Positions 12,809 to 18,123 of a stretch of DNA of 18,123 nucleotides are shown piece after piece. The notes beneath the pieces were generated by a model. The model searched no databases. It was given only the letters and a program-made list of their open reading frames with translations, and had not been told where the DNA came from. This stretch comes from DHVE2 group archaeon (GTDB taxonomy: Archaea > Thermoplasmatota > Thermoplasmata > Thermoplasmatales > Aciduliprofundaceae): assembly GCA_026986135.1 (NCBI GenBank), contig JALSPD010000027.1, positions 1 to 18,123 on the forward strand, written 5' to 3'. Both the position numbers and the translations under genes were made by a program. Every line of letters starts with the position of its first letter. The first letter of the stretch is position 1.

Positions 12809-13345
12809 ATGCCAGTTGCACCCGAGGTAAAGCATGAAGTCGCAATTCCTGATGGTGTTCAGGTGAATTACGACAATTACATACTTACTGTGAAAGGGCC
12901 CCTGGGAGAACTTAGCAGGGAGTTCATGCATGATCGTGTTAAACTCAGTGTTGAGGATGGTAAGGTGGTGATATACTGCGCACTTCCAAAGAAGAAGGAT
13001 TATGCACTTGCAGGAACCTGGAAGGCCCATGTTGCAAACATGATCAAGGGCGTAACAGAGGGTTTTGAGTATCATCTTAAGATACTTTATGCACACTTCC
13101 CCATGAAGGTCTCTGTTAAGGGAGACAGAGTTGTAATTGAGAACTTCCTTGGGGAAAAGGCTCCCCGGTATGCAAAGATCTTTGGAGATGCCAAGGTGGA
13201 GATAAAGGGAGACACCGTGATAGTTAAGAGTATTAACAAAGAGCATGCCGGTCAGACCGCTGCAAATATAGAGAGGGCCACCAGAATAAAAGATCGCGAT
13301 CCGCGTGTATTCCAGGATGGAATTTACATTGTAAAAAAGGGGTGA
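12809..13345 (+). CDS. rpl6: 50S ribosomal protein uL6 (L6)
   Basis: Large-subunit protein near the factor-binding site and sarcin-ricin loop. I start at the ATG at 12809 (MPVAPEVKHEVAIPDGVQV, 178 aa): SD GAGGTGA (12797-12803) leaves five bases to it, while the ATG at 12803 overlaps the SD and 12749 lies deep in uS8. Two related domains: VNYDNYILTVKGPLGELSREF near the start and FPMKVSVKGDRVVIENFLGEKAPRYAKIFG near the middle. GQTAANIERATRIKDRDPRVFQDGIYIV closes the protein in the usual way. Confidence 0.97.
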   Translation: MPVAPEVKHEVAIPDGVQVNYDNYILTVKGPLGELSREFMHDRVKLSVEDGKVVIYCALPKKKDYALAGTWKAHVANMIKGVTEGFEYHLKILYAHFPMKVSVKGDRVVIENFLGEKAPRYAKIFGDAKVEIKGDTVIVKSINKEHAGQTAANIERATRIKDRDPRVFQDGIYIVKKG

Positions 13346-13350
13346 ATTAA

Positions 13351-13773
13351 ATGGTCAAGATAAAGCCAAAACTTAGCGATGAAGAAAGGCGGCTCCTGCG
13401 AATAAGAAACATGATGAACAGGAAGCGTCCAAAGTTCAGAAGACAGGAATGGTTCCGCTACAAGAGACTTGGAGAGAAATGGAGAAGGCCAAAGGGCAAG
13501 CATTCTAAGATGAGGGAGCATAAGGGATACAGGCCTCCCGTTGTGGATTCTGGCTACAGGGGCCCCCGTAAGGTGAGGGGACTTCATCCCTCTGGATTCA
13601 GGGAGGTTCTAGTTCATAATCCTAAGGAACTGGATGGTATTGACCCAGAGAGGGAGGCAATAAGGATAGCCAGCAGGGTGGGGATGAAAAAGAGGCTTGA
13701 GATTGAAAAGAAAGCTGAAGAACTAGGGATTAGGGTACTGAATCCACATCTCACCAAGGGAGGTGAGGAGTAA
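13351..13773 (+). CDS. rpl32e: 50S ribosomal protein eL32 (L32e)
   Basis: Archaeal/eukaryotic large-subunit protein with no bacterial counterpart. The 140 residues include RPKFRRQEWFRYKRLGEKWRRPKGKHSKMREHKGYRPPVVDSGYRGPRKVRGLHPSGFREVLVHNPKEL, the family's core block, and a C-terminal helix that ends in a Rossmann-like segment (AIRIASRVGMKKRLEIEKKAEELGIRVLNP). Start ATG at 13351 with GGGGTGAAT upstream. One base overlap with eL19 (TAATG). Confidence 0.96.
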   Translation: MVKIKPKLSDEERRLLRIRNMMNRKRPKFRRQEWFRYKRLGEKWRRPKGKHSKMREHKGYRPPVVDSGYRGPRKVRGLHPSGFREVLVHNPKELDGIDPEREAIRIASRVGMKKRLEIEKKAEELGIRVLNPHLTKGGEE

Positions 13774-14225
13774 TGGACGTTAAATTTCAGCGAAGAATAG
13801 CGGCGGACATACTCAAATGCGGAGAGGATCGGGTGTGGATGGACCCAAATGCTCTTGATGAGATTAAGGAGGCAGTTACCAGAGAGGATGTACGTATGCT
13901 CATAAAGCGGGGACTTATCAAGAAGGTCCAGAAGAAGGGCACCTCAAGGGTACGGGCAAATTATCTCAAGATGCAGAAGGAGAAGGGTCGTAGAAAAGGA
14001 CCGGGATCCAGGAAGGGCAAAAAGTATGCCCGGTATCCCCGCAAGTTGAGATGGATGAAGAATATTCGCTCAATAAGACGCACTTTGCGTGATCTGCGAG
14101 ATAGCGGGATGATTGATCGCCATACCTATCGCAGGTTTTACATGCTTGCAAAGGGTGGCACCTTCAAAAATAAGAACCATCTTCTTCAGCATCTCAAGGC
14201 TGAGGGTTATCTTAAGGAGGAATGA
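13773..14225 (+). CDS. rpl19e: 50S ribosomal protein eL19 (L19e)
   Basis: Archaeal/eukaryotic large-subunit protein that bridges to the small subunit with its long C-terminal helix. The 150 residues start MDVKFQRRIAADILKCGEDRVWMDPNALDEIKEAVTREDVRMLIKRGLIKK, followed by the very basic GRRKGPGSRKGKKYARYPRK stretch and RTLRDLRDSGMIDRHTYRRFYMLAKGGTFKNKNHLLQHL. SD GGAGGTGAGG precedes the ATG, which overlaps the eL32 stop by one base. Confidence 0.96.
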   Translation: MDVKFQRRIAADILKCGEDRVWMDPNALDEIKEAVTREDVRMLIKRGLIKKVQKKGTSRVRANYLKMQKEKGRRKGPGSRKGKKYARYPRKLRWMKNIRSIRRTLRDLRDSGMIDRHTYRRFYMLAKGGTFKNKNHLLQHLKAEGYLKEE

Positions 14226-14227
14226 AC

Positions 14228-14731
14228 ATGGCGAAGAATGCAATATACCGTGTTAAGATGCGAAGGCGCAGAGAAGGAAAGACAGATTACAGAAAGCGCC
14301 TTGCGCTCCTGAAATCAGGGATGCCCAGAGCTGTTGTTAGGAAGACCAACACCCGTATAATTGTCCAGTTTGTTGAATACAATGTTGATGGTGATAAGGT
14401 GCTTGTAACAGTCACTTCAGATATCCTGAAAAAATACGGCTGGAATGGCTCTTTCAAGAGTATTCCTGCGGCATACCTTGCAGGATATCTTGCAGGCAAG
14501 AAGGCTCTGGAGAAAGGGATTGATGAGGCTGTACTTGATATCGGAAGGCATGTGGCTGCAAAGGGCGGCAGATTGTTTGCTGCACTTAAGGGAATAGTGG
14601 ATGCAGGTGTTTATGTACCCCATGGAGATGACATATTCCCCGATGAGGATAGATTGTCTGGAAAGCATATCGGAGAGGATGTTGAAAAGATGTTTAATGA
14701 GGTTAAGCAGAAGCTGGAGGTATCGTCATGA
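14228..14731 (+). CDS. rpl18: 50S ribosomal protein uL18 (L18)
   Basis: Binds 5S rRNA together with uL5 in the central protuberance. The 167-residue archaeal form starts at the ATG at 14228 (MAKNAIYRVKMRRRREGKTDYRKRLALLKSGMPRAVVRKTN); an ATG two codons earlier sits one base from the AAGGAGG SD and is less likely. Other family blocks are AAYLAGYLAGKKAL, AVLDIGRH and RLFAALKGIVDAGVYVPHGDDIFPDEDRLSG. It overlaps uS5 by four bases. Confidence 0.96.
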   Translation: MAKNAIYRVKMRRRREGKTDYRKRLALLKSGMPRAVVRKTNTRIIVQFVEYNVDGDKVLVTVTSDILKKYGWNGSFKSIPAAYLAGYLAGKKALEKGIDEAVLDIGRHVAAKGGRLFAALKGIVDAGVYVPHGDDIFPDEDRLSGKHIGEDVEKMFNEVKQKLEVSS

Positions 14732-15387
14732 GCGAAGAATGGGAACCCAAAACAAGACTGGGTAAGCTCGTCATGGAGGGCAGGATCACCAGTATGTCTC
14801 AGGCGCTACGCAGTGGTCTTCCACTGAGAGAGGCTGAAATAGTGGATATTCTCCTCCCTAATCTTGAGGATGAGGTTATAGATGTGAGAATGGTACAGAG
14901 AATGACGGACAGCGGGAGAAGAACGAAGTTTTCCGTGATGGTTGCTGTGGGGAACGGTGATGGTTTTGTGGGTATCGGTACAGCCAAAGCTAAGGAAGTG
15001 GGTGCAGCTATCAGAAAGGCAATAGTGAAGGCGAAGTTGAATATAATAGAGATCAAAAGGGGCTGCGGTTCCTGGGAATGCGGTTGCGGAATGCCGCATT
15101 CTGTTCCATTTAAGGTAACTGGAAAGTGTGGGTCTGTTCGCGTTACCTTGAAACCTGCCCCTAAGGGTGTGGGTCTTGCGGTTGGAGATGTTGCAAAAAC
15201 CATTCTCCGCCTTGCTGGAGTGAAGGATGTTTGGGGCTTCACGCAGGGGCATACAAAGACCACGGTTAACTACGCTATGGCCACATTTGATGCACTCAGA
15301 CAGACCACCATCATGAGGGTAAACCCACGTATTGTGATGCCGATTTATAAAGGAGGTGTAGAGGATGTTCGCAGTGATCAGAGTTAG
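14728..15387 (+). CDS. rps5: 30S ribosomal protein uS5 (S5)
   Basis: Small-subunit protein important for decoding accuracy and mRNA entry. The 219-residue archaeal form has the double-stranded-RNA-binding-like N domain (TKFSVMVAVGNGDGFVGIGTAKAKEVGAAIRKAIVKAKLNII) and the C domain (GVGLAVGDVAKTILRLAGVKDVWGFTQGHTKTTVNYAMATFDAL). Between them is the archaeal/eukaryotic Cys-rich loop GCGSWECGCG. The ATG overlaps the uL18 stop; GGAGG lies upstream. Its last 23 bases overlap uL30, whose SD and start lie inside it. Confidence 0.97.
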   Translation: MSEEWEPKTRLGKLVMEGRITSMSQALRSGLPLREAEIVDILLPNLEDEVIDVRMVQRMTDSGRRTKFSVMVAVGNGDGFVGIGTAKAKEVGAAIRKAIVKAKLNIIEIKRGCGSWECGCGMPHSVPFKVTGKCGSVRVTLKPAPKGVGLAVGDVAKTILRLAGVKDVWGFTQGHTKTTVNYAMATFDALRQTTIMRVNPRIVMPIYKGGVEDVRSDQS

Positions 15388-15841
15388 AGGCCGTACGGGT
15401 GTAAGGCGGGATATTGCAGATACTCTTAAAATGCTGAATCTTACCAGGGTTAACCACTGTGTCCTTATTCCGGATACTCCTGCATACAGAGGTATGCTTA
15501 AGAAGGTTAAGGACTATGTTACCTGGGGTGAGATAGACGAGTCCACTGCAGCCAGGCTTATAAGGGTGAGAGGCAGATTGTATGGTGACAAGCCCATTAC
15601 TGATGAGTACATAAAGGAAAATCTTGGTTATGAGAATATTGAAGAATTCGCAAAAGCTCTCGTTGCAGGTAAGGCGCTTTACAAGGATATACCAGATGTT
15701 AAACCTGTGTTCAGGCTCCACCCTCCTTTGAAGGGATGGGAAAAGACAAAAAGGCATTTCACAGAGGGTGGCGCTCTGGGTTATAGAGGTGAAAAGATAA
15801 ACGAACTCATTCTAAGGATGCTCGGACCTGGAGGTGAGTGA
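15365..15841 (+). CDS. rpl30: 50S ribosomal protein uL30 (L30)
   Basis: Large-subunit protein of the long archaeal type (158 residues). The N-terminal ferredoxin-like core reads FAVIRVRGRTGVRRDIADTLKMLNLTRVNHCVLIPDTPAYRGML, followed by the archaeal addition (VTWGEIDESTAARLIRVRGRLYGDKPITDEYI) and FRLHPPLKGWEKTKRHFTEGGALGYRGEKINELILRML. The ATG at 15365 is inside the end of uS5, with GGAGGTG at about 15351-15357. Confidence 0.96.
   Translation: MFAVIRVRGRTGVRRDIADTLKMLNLTRVNHCVLIPDTPAYRGMLKKVKDYVTWGEIDESTAARLIRVRGRLYGDKPITDEYIKENLGYENIEEFAKALVAGKALYKDIPDVKPVFRLHPPLKGWEKTKRHFTEGGALGYRGEKINELILRMLGPGGE
15831..15837 (+). promoter_or_regulatory. SD site pointing to a TTG start for uL15
   Basis: GAGGTGA at the end of uL30. 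Five bases separate it from the TTG at 15843; the only other in-frame candidate, a GTG at 15834, is inside the SD itself. Confidence 0.65.
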
Positions 15842-15842
15842 A

Positions 15843-16268
15843 TTGGCCAGGAAAAAATCAAGGAAGATGCGAGGGTCAAACACCTATGGCCATGGAAGAA
15901 AAGGACGCCGAGGAAAGGGAAGGAAAGGCGGTAAGGGCTATGCAGGTCTTGGAAAGCATCACTGGAGCTTTGCTTTAAAGAATCCTGAGTTTCTGTGGGG
16001 TAACCATGGGTTTACCTCTCATCATCCCAAGGAAGAAATAAACACCTTGAATGTGGGGGTTCTCAATGAGATCATTGAGAGGATGGTGGAGGATAAACTT
16101 GCCCTTTACGATGGTGAAAAGTACGAGGTTGATCTGAGCATAATCAATGTGAATAAACTCCTCGGGAAGGGTAAGGTTGATAAGCCCATCGTAGTTAAGG
16201 TTAAATATGCCAGTAAGATTGCGGTAGAGAAAATCCAGGAGGCAGGTGGTGAAGTAGTCAATGCCTGA
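15843..16268 (+). CDS. rpl15: 50S ribosomal protein uL15 (L15), TTG start
   Basis: Large-subunit protein that helps late assembly and reaches into the 23S core with its long N-terminal extension. From the TTG at 15843 the protein is 141 residues: (M)ARKKSRKMRGSNTYGHGRKGRRGKGRKGGKGYAGLGKHHWSF, a typical archaeal start with very high Arg/Gly/Lys content. The C-terminal domain ends VKYASKIAVEKIQEAGGEVV. There is no ATG near the N-terminus, and the SD position decides for TTG. It overlaps the SecY start by eight bases. Confidence 0.94.
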   Translation: MARKKSRKMRGSNTYGHGRKGRRGKGRKGGKGYAGLGKHHWSFALKNPEFLWGNHGFTSHHPKEEINTLNVGVLNEIIERMVEDKLALYDGEKYEVDLSIINVNKLLGKGKVDKPIVVKVKYASKIAVEKIQEAGGEVVNA

Positions 16269-18063
16269 GGAGGAGATACCCCGGAAGAAGGGCGTGGCGC
16301 TGCCCGTAGCAATCTCGTGGTTCCTCTTTGCTTATCTCTATTTCTCCATCTACGAGTGGAAACTCCTTGGCCTTACAGACTTTGTCAATAAGATAATTGT
16401 GGGCCGATGGCTTGATTTTCTCATATTTTCCCTCTGGAGTGTCCCTCTGTTTATTCTTACATACCTTGTGGCATCATATGCGGGTGATAAAAGCAAGTTG
16501 TACGGCTTGAAGCCAGTGATATACTATCTCCCGATCATAAAGAAGCCCAAGGGCCATGTTCATTTCAGGCAGAAGTTAATGTGGACTATTCTGGTTCTCC
16601 TCCTTTACTTCGGGCTTACAAATATATACCTTTATGGCGTGGATCAGGAGAAAGTGGTTGATCTATTTGCATCGTTCAGGGCTATAATGGCAGGAGCTTC
16701 CGGATCTCTGATGCATCTTGGTATAGGGCCGATAGTCACAGCGAGTATTATAATGCAGCTTTTCGTGGGTGCAAAGATATTCAACATTGATTTAACCGAT
16801 GAGGAGGACAAGGCAATATACCAGGGTACCCAGAAACTTCTCGTAATTATTATGATCTTCGTTGAAGCAATTCCTCAGGTTTACGGTTATCTGCAGCCAT
16901 CCGGGGTATTTGTTAAAAATCTAAATTCCTTCGCACCAGGGTATGGTGATTTCCTGGCGAAGCTTATAATTGTGATTCAGCTGTTCTTCGGATCATATAT
17001 TGTGTTTTTAATGGATGAACTTGTGAGTAAGTGGGGTATTGGTTCGGGAATATCCCTATTCATAGCTGCGGGAGTCTCACAGGCAATATTTACAGGTACT
17101 GTGAACTGGATTCCGTCGCATTCAGATCAGCCTGTGAGCCTTGCAAATCCGCCAAGTGGGTGCATTCCAAAGACAGTCTATATATTGCAGCATTCCACCT
17201 CCGCACAGCTATTTGGTGGTGGTATAGAGAGAATTCTCTTTATGCCTCCAAATCCCATAATAGCACTTCTTGGAACAATAATCATATTCTTCCTTGTGGC
17301 CTATGCAGAGAGCACCAAAATTGAGCTTCCTCTTGCCCATGAGCGGGCCAGGGGTGCAAGGGGTAGATATCCCATAAAACTGATGTATTCATCAAACATC
17401 CCCGTGATTCTCACCTCCGCTCTTCTGGCAAATGTGGCAATGTGGTCAATGCTCTTCTGGTCAAATCCAACTTTGAGTAAGATCCCTGTTCTGGGTCACA
17501 ATCCTCTCATTGGTAAATATCCGACTCCGCAGCAGGCTCAGGAGTGGGGTATACAGACAACAACGCCTATAGGTGGGCTTGCCTACTACTTAAACAGGGT
17601 TAGGGGCCTTTCATACTGGCTATTGCCTCTTATGAACCCGCAGAGGTACTATCAGGTGTTTACCTATCAAACCTACTGGCAGCTAGTGGTGCATGTGATT
17701 GTGTACTTTGCGTTCATGGTTGGCATGAGCATTCTCTTTGCCAAGTTCTGGATTGAGACTGCCAATATGAATGCGAGGGCCATTGCACAGCAGATCCAGA
17801 AAAGCGGAATGCAGATACCTGGTTTTAGAAGAAGCCCTGCAGTTCTTGAGAAGATACTGAACAAATACATACCTGCTGTAACCATACTTAGCGGTGCTCT
17901 CGTTGGAGCGCTAGCAGCCTTTGCGGATCTCATCGGAACGGTGGGTAATACTTCAGGTACTGGCGTGCTTCTTACCGTTGGCATACTGATACAGTTCTAC
18001 GAGGCCATGGGCAGGGAGCAGCTTATGGAGATGCATCCCGTGATAAGGCAGTTCTTTGAGTGA
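16261..18063 (+). CDS. secY: preprotein translocase subunit SecY, enlarged (600 aa)
   Basis: Pore of the Sec translocon, moving proteins across or into the membrane with SecE and Sec61-beta. Canonical archaeal SecY begins around residue 89 (YYLPIIKKPKGHVHFRQKLMW, amphipathic helix then TM1). The plug/TM2 region LGIGPIVTASIIMQL, SKWGIGSGISLFIAAGVSQ, the basic cytosolic loop ELPLAHERARGARGRYPIKLMYSSNIPVIL and the C-terminal GTGVLLTVGILIQFYEAMGREQL are all present. About 88 extra N-terminal residues contain two hydrophobic segments (12-31 and 50-74), and two outer loops (about 282-330 and 412-472) are long. ATG at 16261 overlaps uL15; AGGTGGTGA lies upstream. Confidence 0.96.
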   Translation: MPEEEIPRKKGVALPVAISWFLFAYLYFSIYEWKLLGLTDFVNKIIVGRWLDFLIFSLWSVPLFILTYLVASYAGDKSKLYGLKPVIYYLPIIKKPKGHVHFRQKLMWTILVLLLYFGLTNIYLYGVDQEKVVDLFASFRAIMAGASGSLMHLGIGPIVTASIIMQLFVGAKIFNIDLTDEEDKAIYQGTQKLLVIIMIFVEAIPQVYGYLQPSGVFVKNLNSFAPGYGDFLAKLIIVIQLFFGSYIVFLMDELVSKWGIGSGISLFIAAGVSQAIFTGTVNWIPSHSDQPVSLANPPSGCIPKTVYILQHSTSAQLFGGGIERILFMPPNPIIALLGTIIIFFLVAYAESTKIELPLAHERARGARGRYPIKLMYSSNIPVILTSALLANVAMWSMLFWSNPTLSKIPVLGHNPLIGKYPTPQQAQEWGIQTTTPIGGLAYYLNRVRGLSYWLLPLMNPQRYYQVFTYQTYWQLVVHVIVYFAFMVGMSILFAKFWIETANMNARAIAQQIQKSGMQIPGFRRSPAVLEKILNKYIPAVTILSGALVGALAAFADLIGTVGNTSGTGVLLTVGILIQFYEAMGREQLMEMHPVIRQFFE

Positions 18064-18068
18064 TATGT

Positions 18069-18123
18069 ATGAGGGTAATAATCGCTGGGGTACCAGGAGC
18101 TGGTAAAACGAGTATAATAAAGG
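18069..18123 (+). CDS. adkA: adenylate kinase (archaeal AdkA type), 3' truncated
   Basis: Only 18 codons are visible: MRVIIAGVPGAGKTSIIK. This is a beta strand plus P-loop GVPGAGKT, as at the start of archaeal adenylate kinases, which convert AMP and ATP to two ADP. The position directly after secY, five bases beyond its stop, is where adkA lies in many euryarchaea. No clear SD is seen in the short gap, so translation may be coupled to secY. Another P-loop kinase cannot be excluded from such a short piece. Confidence 0.75.
   Translation, partial: MRVIIAGVPGAGKTSIIK

Noticed and set aside
1..18123. Mobile elements, prophage genes, defence systems or a new multi-gene cassette
   Set aside because: No transposase, integrase, terminal repeats, CRISPR repeats or clustered unknown genes are visible; only one complete gene is unrecognised.

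Overview
The window is archaeal and most likely from the Euryarchaeota, with a Thermoplasmata / DHVE2-like lineage as the best guess by overall character. It carries archaeal/eukaryotic-type ribosomal proteins (eS4, eL19, eL32), a ribosomal operon with the RNase P subunit Rnp1/Pop4 between uL29 and uS17, an archaeal SecY, FtsZ, TATA-box promoters and GAGGTGA-type ribosome binding sites. I cannot fix the genus from sequence alone.

Left part (1-4900): mostly single genes. A tRNA 2-thiolation enzyme of the TtuA/NcsA type is cut by the left edge; its coding frame is open upstream of the first ATG, so the true start is outside. Then come a small unrecognised gene, an A24 (prepilin/preflagellin) peptidase-like membrane protein and a GNAT acetyltransferase on the minus strand, ftsZ on the plus strand, and a TauE/SafE-type permease on the minus strand. 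The four complete genes other than ftsZ have a TATA-like box centred 26-28 bases before an in-frame ATG, the geometry of leaderless transcripts. ftsZ has a short leader with a Shine-Dalgarno (SD) site and an inverted repeat where transcription should start.

Right part (4904-18123): one continuous S10/spc-type operon of 25 genes: uL3, uL4, uL23, uL2, uS19, uL22, uS3, uL29, Rnp1, uS17, uL14, uL24, eS4, uL5, uS14, uS8, uL6, eL32, eL19, uL18, uS5, uL30, uL15, SecY and the first 18 codons of an AdkA-type adenylate kinase. Genes touch or overlap and nearly every one has its own SD site, so translation is probably coupled. The products build both ribosomal subunits, process tRNA 5' ends, and supply the translocon pore.

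I found no CRISPR array, insertion sequence, tRNA or rRNA gene, and no clearly new multi-gene system. The points most worth a second look are: the GC-rich leader before uL3 with two mutually exclusive hairpins; SecY enlarged to 600 residues with two extra N-terminal membrane segments; acidic tails on uS3 and uL24 whose codons also form the SD site and start of the next gene; and the inverted repeat before ftsZ.
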